From Mycolicibacterium gadium (GTDB taxonomy: Bacteria > Actinomycetota > Actinomycetes > Mycobacteriales > Mycobacteriaceae), in assembly GCF_010728925.1 (NCBI RefSeq), contig NZ_AP022608.1, positions 4,960,001 through 5,024,000 on the forward strand: DNA of 64,000 nucleotides. Direction: 5' to 3'. The notes beneath the pieces were generated by a model. The model was not told where the DNA came from. It made no database searches and worked only from the letters and a program-made list of their open reading frames with translations. Shown here in pieces: positions 18,269 through 27,772 of the stretch. Position numbers and translations under genes: made by a program. Position 1 is the first letter of the stretch. The number at the start of each line of letters is the position of its first letter.

Positions 18269-19126
18269 ATGACCGATTTGGCCGAGAATGCCGAACAGAC
18301 GCTCGACGCCCTGCCATTGGGTCCGGACTCGCTGGTCTGGCGGTATTTCGGCGACAATCGGATGTACCTGATCGGGCCTCGGCCCGCCGTCCTGCAGAAC
18401 ATGCTCGCCGAACTCGGCCAGGGCGTGCTGGACCATTCGGTGTTCTTCGCCGACACCGCCGCCCGGGTCAAGCGGTCGCTGCCACCGATCTTCATGACGG
18501 TCTATGGTGCCGACGACGACAACGAGGGGACCCGGGTCCGCGACTTTCACACCAACATCAAGGGCGAGATGCCGGACGGCTCCCGCTACCACGCGCTGGA
18601 TCCGGACACGTACTTCTGGGCGCACGCCACATTCGTCGAGCAGGTGCTCTACTTCGCCGATACGTTCGTCAAGCGATTGACCCGTGCGGAGAAGGAACAG
18701 ATCTACCTCGAGTCCAAGACGTGGTATCGCCGCTACGGCGTGAGCGAGCGGCCGATGCCCGCCGACTACGACGAGTTCGAGCGGTATTGGAACCGGATGA
18801 TCGACGAGATCGTCGTCGCACATCCGACCGCCAAGTACGGCGTCGGCTATGTCACCAAGGGCTTCCCGCGCCCCAAAGGAGTCTCGCCGGTGCTGTGGCG
18901 GCTGATCGCGCCCGTCTTCAACCCCGTGGCCGCGTTCCTCACCACCGGCGGCATGCCGCCGCGGACCAGGGACCTGCTCGGGCTGCCGTGGAGTGAGCGC
19001 CAAGAACGCCGATACCAGCGCTTCGCCGCGCTGTGGCGCACCCGGGCGGTGAACTGGCTGTGGGATCATCTGCCAATGCGGTTGCGCTACAACACGTTCG
19101 CCCAGACCGGCTATGCCAGGGCCTGA
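18269..19126 (+). CDS. MpaB-like oxygenase (DUF2236 family)
   Basis: A 285-residue protein of the DUF2236/MpaB family, which includes fungal MpaB and rubber-oxygenase-like heme proteins. Recognisable segments are [20 protein letters not shown] at the N-terminus, and the His-bearing DFHTNIKG and [19 protein letters not shown] (about residues 90-130), where heme-ligand candidates lie. The likely role is oxidative cleavage or modification of a lipid or polyisoprenoid; the substrate is unknown. It overlaps the TetR gene by 14 bp, so the two are co-transcribed. Confidence 0.82.
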   Translation: MTDLAENAEQTLDALPLGPDSLVWRYFGDNRMYLIGPRPAVLQNMLAELGQGVLDHSVFFADTAARVKRSLPPIFMTVYGADDDNEGTRVRDFHTNIKGEMPDGSRYHALDPDTYFWAHATFVEQVLYFADTFVKRLTRAEKEQIYLESKTWYRRYGVSERPMPADYDEFERYWNRMIDEIVVAHPTAKYGVGYVTKGFPRPKGVSPVLWRLIAPVFNPVAAFLTTGGMPPRTRDLLGLPWSERQERRYQRFAALWRTRAVNWLWDHLPMRLRYNTFAQTGYARA

Positions 19127-19709
19127 CCCCACGACGGAAGCGATCCTCGACGCCGCCGTCGTCGAGTTCGAACAACACGGATTCCGCCGGGTTGCGATCG
19201 ACGATGTCGCACGGCGCGCCAAGGTCAGCCGCACGACCATCTACCGGCGGTTCCGCAACAAGGACGAGTTGGTCGCGGCCGTCATCGAACGCGAGAACGT
19301 GACGCTGTTCGCCGACATCGCCAACGAGCTGAAACAGGCGGGCCCGCAGGCGAACTATTACGTCGAGGCATTCACCCTCGCGATCCTGAAGTTTCGCAGG
19401 CACCGCGTCCTCGACCGCATGATCAGGGACGAGCCGGCGCTGGTCCTCGAACTGGCGGCTCAGCACCACGGTGCCGCGATCGTCCGAATGGCCGAGGCGT
19501 TGCGGGTCATCTTCCCGGCCGGCTTCGCCCAGCGGATCGGTGAGCGGGCCGTCAACGAATTCGCCGACACGATTCTGCGGTATGCGGCGATGGCGCTGCT
19601 CCTGCCCAGCGCACAACCGCTGGACAGCGCTGACGACATCCGGGCGTTCGCCACGCAGCACTTCCTCCCCAGCCTTCCTGCCGCGCTGCGCACCGTTCTC
19701 GCTGGTTAG
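19113..19709 (+). CDS. TetR family transcriptional regulator
   Basis: A 198-residue TetR-type repressor. Helix-turn-helix: [20 protein letters not shown] then [16 protein letters not shown] (about residues 25-60). The C-terminal ligand-binding domain is variable. It overlaps the MpaB-like gene and probably controls that gene and the divergent WS/DGAT gene through the palindrome at 18239-18256, a typical local TetR circuit. The ligand is unknown, perhaps a fatty acyl derivative given the target genes (inference). Confidence 0.9.
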   Translation: MPGPDPTTEAILDAAVVEFEQHGFRRVAIDDVARRAKVSRTTIYRRFRNKDELVAAVIERENVTLFADIANELKQAGPQANYYVEAFTLAILKFRRHRVLDRMIRDEPALVLELAAQHHGAAIVRMAEALRVIFPAGFAQRIGERAVNEFADTILRYAAMALLLPSAQPLDSADDIRAFATQHFLPSLPAALRTVLAG

Positions 19710-19714
19710 CGCCC

Positions 19715-19752
19715 CCACTGTTTGATGGATCACACCACCGGGCAAACAGTGG
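19715..19752. repeat. 10-bp inverted repeat between TetR and acidic protein genes
   Basis: CCACTGTTTG (19715-19724) and CAAACAGTGG (19743-19752) are perfect inverted arms with an 18-base loop, filling most of the 44-bp gap. It could be a terminator for the MpaB-TetR operon or an operator for the gene that starts at 19754. Confidence 0.5.
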
Positions 19753-19753
19753 C

Positions 19754-20065
19754 ATGAGTACTGAACAGCAGGGCACTGACGAGCTACAGAGCACACGAGA
19801 GCGCCGCGAGTCCGAACCGAAAACCGACGAACACCATCAGGTCGTCGACGCGCCCGATCCGCCGGAACCCACCGAGAAGCCGGAGGTCACCGACGAGCAC
19901 AAAGAAAAAGCCAAGGAGATGCGCAAGGACTACGAGGAGGAGCAGGAGACGGTCGTGATGCCCGGGACCGACGGCGCAGTGTCGGGTACCGCGGTGAACG
20001 AGTGGATCGACGACGACGGGAACCCGAAGTTCAGCGACGAGAGCAACAAGCAGGACAAAACGTAG
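19754..20065 (+). CDS. Small highly charged hypothetical protein
   Basis: A 103-residue hydrophilic protein with about 28% acidic residues and many Lys, no hydrophobic segment and one coiled-coil-prone stretch (HKEKAKEMRKDYEEEQETVV, about residues 50-70). The C-terminal DGAVSGTAVNEWIDDDGNPK looks the most conserved-like. It is probably intrinsically disordered. ATG 19754 follows the inverted repeat immediately. No function is recognised. Confidence 0.6.
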   Translation: MSTEQQGTDELQSTRERRESEPKTDEHHQVVDAPDPPEPTEKPEVTDEHKEKAKEMRKDYEEEQETVVMPGTDGAVSGTAVNEWIDDDGNPKFSDESNKQDKT

Positions 20066-20072
20066 ACCGCGT

Positions 20073-20078
20073 TAGAGT
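20073..20078 (+). promoter_or_regulatory. -10-like hexamer for the FMN-binding protein gene
   Basis: TAGAGT lies six bases before GTG 20085, a leaderless arrangement. Confidence 0.45.
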
Positions 20079-20084
20079 TCCGGC

Positions 20085-20570
20085 GTGACCTCTCTCGAGA
20101 AGATCGCGCCCGCGTTCATCGAGATGGCCCATTCGATCGTGTGGGCCTCCGCCGCCACCGTCGATGCCAACGGCCATCCGCGCAGCCGGGTGCTCCACCC
20201 GATCTGGGAGTGGGACGGCACCGACCTGTTCGGCTGGGTCGCGACGGTGCCGAGTCCGGTGAAGAAGGCGCACCTTGCCGTGCATCCGCAGATGTCGCTG
20301 AACTACTGGACCCCGAGCCAGGACACCTGCAGCGCCGAGTGCCTCGTCGAGTGGTATCTCGACGACGAGACCCGCGCCGCGGTCTGGGGCAAATTCGCCA
20401 ATGCTCCGGCACCGGTGGGCTATGACCCCCGGGTCATTCCGCAATGGGAGAAGGGGCCAACTTCCGAGGATTTCGCCGCGTTGCGGCTAGCCCCGTACCG
20501 GCTGAGAGTCATGGCCGGAACGGTCATGCTGAAAGGTGAAGGCGCACCGCTGTTTTGGAGTGCGGAGTGA
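20085..20570 (+). CDS. Pyridoxamine 5'-phosphate oxidase-like FMN/F420-binding protein
   Basis: A 161-residue split-barrel flavoprotein. VWASAATVDANGHPRSRVLH (about residues 19-38) is the first strand pair, and KKAHLAVHPQMSLNYWTP the next. Such proteins bind FMN or F420 and reduce small molecules or act as cofactor stores. Its stop overlaps the P450 GTG by four bases, implying a shared transcript and possibly shared redox chemistry. Substrate unknown. Confidence 0.78.
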   Translation: MTSLEKIAPAFIEMAHSIVWASAATVDANGHPRSRVLHPIWEWDGTDLFGWVATVPSPVKKAHLAVHPQMSLNYWTPSQDTCSAECLVEWYLDDETRAAVWGKFANAPAPVGYDPRVIPQWEKGPTSEDFAALRLAPYRLRVMAGTVMLKGEGAPLFWSAE

Positions 20571-21934
20571 CCTCTACCGTCGACGTCAGCACCCTGCCGT
20601 TGGTGCCGAAGAATCCCCTGCCGATCCATCGGCTGGTGAAGCTGGTGCGCAGGCTGGACACCGGGCAGGAAGTCATCCGCGATGCCGGTGGCCCCATCAC
20701 CCGCATCCAGTTCGGACCGAAGAGCTTCATGCCGCCGATCGTGGCGGTGATGTCGCCCGAAGCGATGCGTGATGTGTTGGGGCGCAGCGACGCATCGTCG
20801 GACCGGTGCGTCATCCACGACGAGGTGCGGAACATGGCGGGCGACAGCCTGTTCGTGCTGCCCAACGAACAGTGGCGCCCCCGTAAGCGGGCGCTGCAAC
20901 CGGTGTTCACCAAGTACAACGTCCGTAACTTCGGCGGTCACATGTCCCGCGCCGCACAGCATTTCGTCGATCGCTGGCCGGCGGGCGGCGATGTGGACCT
21001 CGACGTGGAATGCCGAAAGATCGCCATGCAGTCGTTGGGCCGTTCGGTGCTGGGTGTCGACCTCAACGAACGTGCCGACACGATCGCAAACTGTATGCAT
21101 GTAGCGTCCGCCTACACCGCCGACCGGGCGTTACGGCCGGTGCGCGCACCGCGGTGGTTGCCGACACCGGCGCGCCGCCGGGCCAGCGCCGCGGTCCGGA
21201 AAATGCGCACGATCACCGATGAGATGGTGCGGGCCTGCCGCGCGGATCCCACCCGGCACGCGCCGCTGGTGCAGGCTCTGCTCGCGGCGACCGATCCGGA
21301 AACCGGGCAACCGATCTCGGACGACGACATCTCCAATGACCTGCTGATCTTCATGCTCGCCGGCCACGACACCACCGCGACGGCGCTCACGTACTCGTTG
21401 TGGATCCTGGGCCACCATCCCGACGTCCAGGACCGGGTGGCCGCCGAGGCGGCGGCCATCGGCGATCGAGAGCTGACACCCGACGACGTGCCCGCACTCG
21501 GCTACACGGTGCAGGTGCTGCACGAAGCGCTGCGGCTGTGTCCTCCCGCGGCGGGTGTCGCGCGGCTGGCGACTCGCGATATCGCGGTCAATGGATACCG
21601 AGTGCAGGCGGGCAGCCTCATCGCCGTGGGCATCTATGCGCTGCACCACGATCCGACGTTATGGCCCAATCCGATGGACTTCGACCCCGACCGGTTCAGC
21701 CCAGAGAACGTCAGGACCCGCGATCGCTGGCAGTTCCTCCCGTTCCTCGGCGGTGGGCGCCCCTGCATCGGCGAACATTTCGCACGGCTGGAAACCACGC
21801 TGGCGCTGGCCACCATCGTCCGGGCGATGAAGGTCAGCTCGCTGGACGAGGACTTCGCCTGCGAGGTGCCGTTCACCACGGTTGCCAAGGGGCCCATCCG
21901 CGCGCGCGTCGACCCGCGGCACGCAGGCCGCTAG
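20567..21934 (+). CDS. Cytochrome P450
   Basis: A 455-residue P450 monooxygenase. I-helix motif LAGHDTTATAL (about residue 263-273), ExxR in HEALRLCPP (about 322), and the heme-ligand loop FLGGGRPCIGEHFA with Cys400. GTG 20567 overlaps the preceding stop; a TTG four codons earlier is possible. The FLPFLGGGRPCIG form resembles CYP4/CYP102-like mycobacterial P450s more than CYP51 or CYP125, but a family number cannot be given. Redox partners are not encoded nearby. Converges on a Ddn-like gene with a four-base stop overlap. Confidence 0.92.
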   Translation: MTSTVDVSTLPLVPKNPLPIHRLVKLVRRLDTGQEVIRDAGGPITRIQFGPKSFMPPIVAVMSPEAMRDVLGRSDASSDRCVIHDEVRNMAGDSLFVLPNEQWRPRKRALQPVFTKYNVRNFGGHMSRAAQHFVDRWPAGGDVDLDVECRKIAMQSLGRSVLGVDLNERADTIANCMHVASAYTADRALRPVRAPRWLPTPARRRASAAVRKMRTITDEMVRACRADPTRHAPLVQALLAATDPETGQPISDDDISNDLLIFMLAGHDTTATALTYSLWILGHHPDVQDRVAAEAAAIGDRELTPDDVPALGYTVQVLHEALRLCPPAAGVARLATRDIAVNGYRVQAGSLIAVGIYALHHDPTLWPNPMDFDPDRFSPENVRTRDRWQFLPFLGGGRPCIGEHFARLETTLALATIVRAMKVSSLDEDFACEVPFTTVAKGPIRARVDPRHAGR

Positions 21935-22323
21935 ACCCTGGTTAGCAGCACGGCCTGCTCGAACGGTAGCCGCGCGAAGACCAGCCGCCCCAACCCTGTC
22001 ACCGACGGCGCCGCTTGGGCCTTCGGCACGACCAGCGGATCGCGCACCTCAAAGTTTCTGCCGTAACGCCTCATTCGGCCGCTACCGGCCGCGGTGATGT
22101 TCTTGAGCCAGTCCCGGTCGGGTCCGTACGTCAGCAGGATCGCCACACCGTCCTCGGTGGAGAACACCGTCAGCGGGGTGCGGTACCGCTTTCCCGATTT
22201 GCGGCCGACATGCTCGAGAATTCCCATCGTCGGCGCCCAACCCGCCCACAGCCGCTGGATCGGATTGGTCACGTGCCTGTTGAACCGCGCGAGCCATTGC
22301 GGTAGTTGCATGTCGACCATCAA
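21931..22323 (-). CDS. Deazaflavin(F420)-dependent nitroreductase family protein (Ddn-like)
   Basis: A 130-residue split-barrel protein of the Ddn/Rv3547 superfamily. ILEHVGRKSGKRYRTPLTVF (about residues 35-54) and YGPDRDWLKNITAAGSGRMR (about 66-85) are the F420-binding signatures. Members reduce quinones or nitro compounds with F420H2. The start may be the fifth codon (MQLPQW). Its stop overlaps the P450 stop; it is divergent from another Ddn-like gene 11 bp away. Confidence 0.85.
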   Translation of the reverse strand: MMVDMQLPQWLARFNRHVTNPIQRLWAGWAPTMGILEHVGRKSGKRYRTPLTVFSTEDGVAILLTYGPDRDWLKNITAAGSGRMRRYGRNFEVRDPLVVPKAQAAPSVTGLGRLVFARLPFEQAVLLTRV

Positions 22324-22334
22324 ACTCGGACGGT

Positions 22335-22721
22335 ATGGCGTACCTCAAGCCCCCGTGGTTCACGCGGGCGATATTCAACAAGATCGCGATGGCGACCGGT
22401 GTCGGCGGCAGCCAAACTCTGATCGTGACCAAGCGCCTCAGCAGGCAACCGCAGCAGATCCCGGTGGTCGTGCCCGAGGTCGACGGGGTCAAGTACCTCG
22501 TGTCCACGCGCGGCGAGGCGGAGTGGGTGAAGAACGTGCGTGCCATACCCGAGGTCATGGTCGGCGACCGGAAGTACGCCGCCCAGGAGATTCCGGTCGA
22601 GCAGCGGGCACCCGTCATCGCCGCGTACCGCCCGCTGGCGGGAAAAGTCGTCGAGGGGTACTGGCGCCAGCTGCCCGATGACGCCGATCACCCGGTGTTC
22701 GCGCTGACGCCGAAGGGCTGA
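22335..22721 (+). CDS. Ddn-like deazaflavin-dependent nitroreductase family protein
   Basis: A 128-residue relative of the preceding protein, with TLIVTKRLSRQPQQIPVVV and STRGEAEWVKNVRAIPEVMV in place of the usual GRKSG and G.DW.. signatures. GRKSG is replaced by KRLSRQP, so cofactor binding may differ. It has only an 11-bp gap to the divergent Ddn-like gene, so the two share a promoter region. Substrate unknown. Confidence 0.75.
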   Translation: MAYLKPPWFTRAIFNKIAMATGVGGSQTLIVTKRLSRQPQQIPVVVPEVDGVKYLVSTRGEAEWVKNVRAIPEVMVGDRKYAAQEIPVEQRAPVIAAYRPLAGKVVEGYWRQLPDDADHPVFALTPKG

Positions 22722-22723
22722 CC

Positions 22724-22738
22724 ACTACACCCTGTAGT
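22724..22738. repeat. Short perfect hairpin upstream of hemL
   Basis: ACTACA, CCC, TGTAGT form 6-bp perfect arms with a 3-base loop. It directly follows the Ddn-like stop and touches the hemL -35 box, so it could be a weak terminator or an operator. Confidence 0.35.
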
Positions 22739-22765
22739 TGACGCATTTGGCCCGGCTGGGAGACT
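22738..22765 (+). promoter_or_regulatory. Predicted hemL promoter
   Basis: TTGACG (22738-22743) and GAGACT (22760-22765) are separated by 16 bases, and the second hexamer is six bases before ATG 22772. This is the most complete -35/-10 pair seen in the window and implies a leaderless hemL mRNA. Confidence 0.5.
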
Positions 22766-22771
22766 GGTGGC

Positions 22772-24088
22772 ATGCGCAGCACCTCCTCAGCGACGGCGAC
22801 CTCCGCTGCGCTGTTCACCGACGCATGCGCGCTCATCCCAGGTGGGGTGAACTCCCCGGTCCGGGCGTTCAACTCGGTCGGCGGCACCCCGCGGTTCATC
22901 ACCTCGGCCAGTGGCTACTGGCTCACCGACGCCGACGACAACAAATATGTCGACCTCGTGTGCTCCTGGGGACCGATGATCCTCGGGCACGCACACCCCG
23001 CCGTCGTCGAAGCCGTCCGACGTGTCGCCGCCAACGGCCTGTCGTTCGGTGCCCCCACCCCGTCGGAGACCGAGCTCGCCGCGGAGATCATCGGGCGCAT
23101 CGCGCCCGTAGAGCGGATCCGCCTCGTGAACTCCGGTACCGAGGCCACCATGAGCGCGATCAGGCTCGCCCGCGGATACACCGGCCGGGCCAAGATCATC
23201 AAGTTCTCCGGCTGCTATCACGGCCACAGCGATGCCCTCCTCGCCGACGCCGGGTCCGGTGTCGCCACGCTCGGCCTGCCCTCGTCGCCCGGTGTCACCG
23301 GCGCCGCTGCAGCCGACACGATCGTCATGCCGTACAACAACGTCGCCGCGATCGAGGACATCTTCGCTCAGTTCGGCGACGAGATCGCCTGCGTCATCAC
23401 CGAGGCCAGCCCAGGCAACATGGGCACAGTCCCGCCGCTGCCCGGCTACAACGCGGCGCTGCGACGCATCACCGCCGACCACGGCGCCCTGCTGATCTCC
23501 GACGAGGTGATGACCGGATTCCGGGTCAGCCGATCAGGTTGGTACGGAATCGATCCCGTCGATGCGGACCTTTTCACGTTCGGCAAGGTCATGAGCGGCG
23601 GCCTGCCCGCCGCGGCGTTCGGGGGAAGGGCGGAGGTGATGGAACGACTGGCTCCGCTCGGACCCGTCTACCAGGCAGGCACCCTGTCGGGTAATCCGGT
23701 GGCGATGGCCGCTGGGCTGGCCACGCTGCGCGCGGCCGACGACGCCGTATACGCAAGCCTGGACGCCAACGCCGACCGCCTCGACGGACTGTTCGCCGCG
23801 GCGCTGACCGAAGCCGGTGTGGCGCACCGGGTTCAGCGCGCCGGCAACATGCTCAGCGTGTTCTTCACCGAGCAGCCGGTGACCGACTTCGCGTCAGCGC
23901 GGGCGTCGGAAACCTGGCGCTTCCCCGCCTTCTTCCACGGGCTGCTCGACGCGGGGATCTATGCGCCGCCCAGCGCATTCGAAACCTGGTTTGTCTCAGC
24001 CGCTCTGGATGACGACGCATTCGACCGCATCGCCGCCGCCCTGCCGAGCGCCGCGCGTGCCGCAGCGGAAGCGACACCGCCCGTATGA
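22772..24088 (+). CDS. hemL: Glutamate-1-semialdehyde 2,1-aminomutase
   Basis: A 438-residue PLP enzyme that converts glutamate-1-semialdehyde to 5-aminolevulinate, the product used by HemB. PLP lysine Lys272 in [17 protein letters not shown]; substrate region [12 protein letters not shown] (about residues 18-29). Equivalent to Rv0524. It overlaps the following phosphatase gene by ATGA and leads into the cytochrome c maturation genes, so heme supply and heme attachment may be co-expressed. Confidence 0.96.
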   Translation: MRSTSSATATSAALFTDACALIPGGVNSPVRAFNSVGGTPRFITSASGYWLTDADDNKYVDLVCSWGPMILGHAHPAVVEAVRRVAANGLSFGAPTPSETELAAEIIGRIAPVERIRLVNSGTEATMSAIRLARGYTGRAKIIKFSGCYHGHSDALLADAGSGVATLGLPSSPGVTGAAAADTIVMPYNNVAAIEDIFAQFGDEIACVITEASPGNMGTVPPLPGYNAALRRITADHGALLISDEVMTGFRVSRSGWYGIDPVDADLFTFGKVMSGGLPAAAFGGRAEVMERLAPLGPVYQAGTLSGNPVAMAAGLATLRAADDAVYASLDANADRLDGLFAAALTEAGVAHRVQRAGNMLSVFFTEQPVTDFASARASETWRFPAFFHGLLDAGIYAPPSAFETWFVSAALDDDAFDRIAAALPSAARAAAEATPPV

Positions 24089-24693
24089 CCGAGAACACGG
24101 TAGTGCACGTGATGCGCCACGGCGAGGTGCACAACCCGGAGAAGATCTTGTACGGCCGGCTGCCGGACTACCACCTCTCGGACCGGGGTCGGGCCCAGGC
24201 GCAGGCGGTCGCCGACTGGTTGGCGGAGCGCGACATCACCTACGTCGTGGCATCGCCGTTGGAGCGCGCACAAGAGACCGCCGCGCCGATCGCGGGCGCG
24301 CACGATCTGCCGATCGACACCGACGGCGATCTGATCGAGTCGACGAATATCTTTCAGGGCCAACGGGTATCGCCGGGCGACGGTGCGCTGCGCAATCCGA
24401 AGAACTGGTGGCACCTGCGGAATCCGCGGCAGCCGTCGTGGGGTGAGCCGTACCGGGAGATCGCCGAACGGATGACGGCGGCGCTGGAGCGGGCCCGCCT
24501 CGAGGCGGCCGGTCATGAAGCGGTGTGCGTCAGCCACCAGCTGCCGGTCGAGACATTGCGGCGCGCCATGACGAAGCGCAACCTGCATCACTTCCCGACC
24601 CGGCGGCTGTGCAACCTGGCTTCGCTGACCTCCTTCTACTTCCACGACGATGCCTTCGTCGGTTGGGGTTATGCGGAGCTGGCCGGGCAGTGA
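24085..24693 (+). CDS. Histidine phosphatase family protein (Rv0525-like)
   Basis: A 202-residue phosphoglycerate-mutase-like phosphatase. RHGE (Arg11-His12-Gly-Glu) gives the phosphohistidine, and SHQLPVET around 148-155 carries the second catalytic His. The start overlaps the hemL stop and the end overlaps the next GTG. The substrate is unknown; conserved position between hemL and the ccs genes suggests a role in that pathway, but no evidence here decides it. Confidence 0.85.
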   Translation: MTENTVVHVMRHGEVHNPEKILYGRLPDYHLSDRGRAQAQAVADWLAERDITYVVASPLERAQETAAPIAGAHDLPIDTDGDLIESTNIFQGQRVSPGDGALRNPKNWWHLRNPRQPSWGEPYREIAERMTAALERARLEAAGHEAVCVSHQLPVETLRRAMTKRNLHHFPTRRLCNLASLTSFYFHDDAFVGWGYAELAGQ

Positions 24694-25301
24694 AGTCGTT
24701 GGTGGCGGTGCTGGTGGGCGCGTTGTGCATCGCGCTCGCCGGCTGCTCCACCGGCACCGACGCCGTCGCGCAGGGCGGCACGTTCGAGTTCGTCGCCCCC
24801 GGCGGTAAGACCGACATCGCCTACGACCCGCCCGACAGCCGCGGCCGCCCCGGCCCGTTGTCCGGTCCCGACCTGATGGATCCCAACAGGACCATCTCGC
24901 TCGACGACTACGCGGGCAAGGTCGTCGTGATCAACATCTGGGGACAGTGGTGCGGGCCGTGTCGGACCGAGATGCCCCAGTTGCAGCAGGTGTACGACGC
25001 GACGCGCGCGCAGGGCGTCGAGTTCCTCGGCATCGACGTCCGCGACAACAACCGGCAGGCCGCGGTCGATTTCGTCATCGACCGCAAGATCACGTTCCCG
25101 TCGATCTACGACCCGCCGATGCGGACGATGATCGCGTTCGGTGGCAGATACCCCACCACCGTCATCCCCTCGACGGTGGTGCTGGATCGCGAGCACCGCG
25201 TCGCCGCGGTGTTCCTGCGCGAACTTCTCGCCGAGGACCTGCAACCGCTCGTGGAGCGCCTGGCCGCCGAGACGCCGGAGCCGGGTAAGGGCGGCGCGTG
25301 A
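24690..25301 (+). CDS. TlpA/ResA-like thioredoxin lipoprotein (Rv0526-like)
   Basis: A 203-residue lipoprotein. The signal peptide ends in the lipobox LAGC (Cys19). The thioredoxin domain has [13 protein letters not shown], with Cys88 and Cys91. In system II cytochrome c maturation such proteins keep the CXXCH thiols of apocytochrome reduced outside the membrane, receiving electrons from CcdA, which is the next gene with a GTGA overlap. GTG 24690 gives a clean signal peptide; earlier in-frame sequence is shadow of the phosphatase gene. Confidence 0.92.
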   Translation: MKSLVAVLVGALCIALAGCSTGTDAVAQGGTFEFVAPGGKTDIAYDPPDSRGRPGPLSGPDLMDPNRTISLDDYAGKVVVINIWGQWCGPCRTEMPQLQQVYDATRAQGVEFLGIDVRDNNRQAAVDFVIDRKITFPSIYDPPMRTMIAFGGRYPTTVIPSTVVLDREHRVAAVFLRELLAEDLQPLVERLAAETPEPGKGGA

Positions 25302-26098
25302 GTCTCGACCAGATCGACGAGCTGATGGCGGGTGGTCCGGTCCTGCTGGCCTTCCTCGTCAGCGCACTCGCCGGGCTGGTGTCGTTCGCCTCTCCGTGCG
25401 TGGTGCCGCTGGTGCCGGGCTACCTGTCCTACCTCGCCGCCGTCGTGGGTGTGGAGGACCGGTCCGCACCGGACACCTCGACGGGGGAGAAGGGCGTCGC
25501 GGTCCGCACGGCGCGGGTGCGCGTCGCAGGAGCCGCAGCGCTGTTCGTCGCCGGGTTCACCGCGGTGTTCGTGCTCGGCACCGTCGCGGTGCTGGGCATG
25601 ACGACGACACTGATCACCAATCAGCTTCTGCTGCAACGTATCGGCGGCGTGATCACCATCATCATGGGCCTGGTGTTCGTCGGCTTCATTCCGGTCTTGC
25701 AGCGCGACACCCGGTTCGCGCCGCGTCAGCTCTCCACGCTCGCCGGTGCTCCGCTGCTCGGCGCGGTATTCGCGCTCGGCTGGACGCCGTGCCTGGGACC
25801 GGCGCTGACCGGCGTCATCGCGGTGGCGTCGGCGACCGACGGCGTCAACGTGTGGCGGGGCGTGGCACTGGTCATCGCGTACTGCATGGGACTGGGAATC
25901 CCGTTCGTGCTGCTGGCATTCGGCTCCGCGCGTGCCGTCCAGGGCATGGCGTGGCTGCGCAGACACGCGCGTGCCATCCAGATCTTCGGCGGCGTGCTGC
26001 TCATCGCCGTCGGCATCGCGTTGGTCACCGGACTGTGGGGCGACTTCGTGTCCTGGGTGCGCGACGCGTTCGTCAGCGACGTGACGTTGCCGATATGA
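25298..26098 (+). CDS. ccdA: Cytochrome c biogenesis protein CcdA
   Basis: A 266-residue membrane protein with about six transmembrane segments. It passes electrons from cytosolic thioredoxin to the extracytoplasmic ResA-like protein. Redox Cys residues are in [13 protein letters not shown] (Cys34) and [10 protein letters not shown] (about residue 165). It overlaps both neighbours by four bases, showing a tightly coupled ccs operon equivalent to Rv0526-Rv0529. Confidence 0.95.
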   Translation: MSLDQIDELMAGGPVLLAFLVSALAGLVSFASPCVVPLVPGYLSYLAAVVGVEDRSAPDTSTGEKGVAVRTARVRVAGAAALFVAGFTAVFVLGTVAVLGMTTTLITNQLLLQRIGGVITIIMGLVFVGFIPVLQRDTRFAPRQLSTLAGAPLLGAVFALGWTPCLGPALTGVIAVASATDGVNVWRGVALVIAYCMGLGIPFVLLAFGSARAVQGMAWLRRHARAIQIFGGVLLIAVGIALVTGLWGDFVSWVRDAFVSDVTLPI

Positions 26099-27756
26099 CC
26101 GACACCCAGGCGCGAGAAGACGTAAAAGTGCCTAAAAATGGCAGAAAAAGGGCAACTTTGCGTCTGCTCGCGCTAGCACGCAACACCTGGCGCACGTTGA
26201 CGTCGATGGGCACCGCTTTGGTGCTGCTGTTCCTGCTCGCGCTCGCGGCGATCCCGGGTGCGCTGCTGCCGCAGCGCAGCCTCAACGAGGCCAAGGTCAC
26301 CGAGTACATCGCCGAGCATTCGACGATCGGCCCGTGGCTGGACCGCCTGCAGGCGTTCGACGTGTTCTCCAGCTTCTGGTTCACCGCCATCTATGCGCTG
26401 CTGTTCATTTCACTCGTCGGCTGCCTGACACCGCGGATGATCGAGCACGTCCGCAGCATGCGCGCGGTCCCGGTGGCGGCGCCGCGAAACTTCGCCCGGC
26501 TGCCGAAGCACCACACCGCCACGGTGACCGGCGAGGCGCAGGCATTGGCGACGGCGATGACCGGCCGGCTGCGGGGGTGGCGCAAAGTCACGACCGTCCG
26601 CGACGACAGCGTCGAAATATCCGCCGAGAAGGGCTATCTGCGCGAGTTCGGCAACATCGTCTTCCACTTCTCGCTGCTCGGCCTGCTCGTCGCGGTGGCC
26701 GCAGGCAAGCTGTTCGGCTACGAGGGAAACGTCATCGTCGTTGCCGACGGTGGGCCGGGTTTCTGCTCGGCGTCACCGGCGGCGTTCGACTCGTTCCGCG
26801 CAGGCAACACCGTCGACGGCACGTCCCTGCATCCGATCTGCCTGCGGGTCAACGACTTCCAGGCCGACTATCTGCCCTCCGGACAGGCTGTGTCGTTCGC
26901 CGCGGATGTCGACTACCAGGCCGGGGCGGACCTGACCTCGGACACCTGGCGGCCCTACCGCCTCGAGGTGAACCACCCGCTGCGGGTCGGCGGCGACCGG
27001 ATCTATCTTCAGGGCCACGGCTACGCCCCGACGTTCACCGTCACTTTCCCCGACGGGCAGACCCGCACCCAGACGCTGCAGTGGCGACCCGACGATCAGA
27101 TCACCATGCTGTCCTCGGGTGCGATGCGCTTCGACCCGCCGGCGGGCACCTACCCCGACGCGGACGAGCGGCGGAAGAACCAGATCGCCATCCAGGGCCT
27201 GTTCGCGCCGACCGAGCTGCTCGAAGGCACGCTGCTGTCGTCGAGCTTCCCCGCACCCAACGACCCGGCCGTCGCCATCGACATCTACAAGGGTGACGCC
27301 GGCCTGGACACCGGCAGACCGCAATCGCTGTTCACCCTCGACCCACGCCTCATCGGGCAGGGCCGGCTGACCAAGATGGCCAGGGTCAACCTCGGCGTCG
27401 GCGAGTCGACCAGCCTCGACGACGGCACCGTCGTGCGGTTCGACGGTGCCGTGCCGTTCATCAACGTCCAGGTGTCACACGACCCCGCCCAGATCTGGGT
27501 GCTGGTGTTTGCGCTGACCATGATGGCCGGTCTGCTGGTGTCCCTCGTGGTGCGGCGACGGCGGATCTGGATTCGAATCGCCCCCGGTGGGCCGGGTACC
27601 GTGAGCGTCGAGCTGGGCGGGCTGGCCCGTACCGACAACTCTGGTTGGGGCGACGAGTTCGAGCGGTTGACCGAGCGCCTGTTAGCCGGGGCCGACGATG
27701 CGCAGCGAGAGGAACCCGAGATGACCGAGCGAGAAGCGAAGCGGGATCGCGCATGA
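26095..27756 (+). CDS. resB: Cytochrome c biogenesis protein ResB
   Basis: A 553-residue ResB-family protein (Rv0528-like). Membrane segments lie near residues 40-60 ([17 protein letters not shown]), 95-115, 185-205 and 475-495, with a large extracytoplasmic domain between the last two. With CcsB it forms the heme transporter and cytochrome c synthetase of system II. ATG 26095 overlaps the ccdA stop. The charged tail (EREAKRDRA) extends slightly beyond the usual family end. Confidence 0.92.
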   Translation: MTDTQAREDVKVPKNGRKRATLRLLALARNTWRTLTSMGTALVLLFLLALAAIPGALLPQRSLNEAKVTEYIAEHSTIGPWLDRLQAFDVFSSFWFTAIYALLFISLVGCLTPRMIEHVRSMRAVPVAAPRNFARLPKHHTATVTGEAQALATAMTGRLRGWRKVTTVRDDSVEISAEKGYLREFGNIVFHFSLLGLLVAVAAGKLFGYEGNVIVVADGGPGFCSASPAAFDSFRAGNTVDGTSLHPICLRVNDFQADYLPSGQAVSFAADVDYQAGADLTSDTWRPYRLEVNHPLRVGGDRIYLQGHGYAPTFTVTFPDGQTRTQTLQWRPDDQITMLSSGAMRFDPPAGTYPDADERRKNQIAIQGLFAPTELLEGTLLSSSFPAPNDPAVAIDIYKGDAGLDTGRPQSLFTLDPRLIGQGRLTKMARVNLGVGESTSLDDGTVVRFDGAVPFINVQVSHDPAQIWVLVFALTMMAGLLVSLVVRRRRIWIRIAPGGPGTVSVELGGLARTDNSGWGDEFERLTERLLAGADDAQREEPEMTEREAKRDRA

Positions 27757-27772
27757 CGAACGCCGAGCGCCC

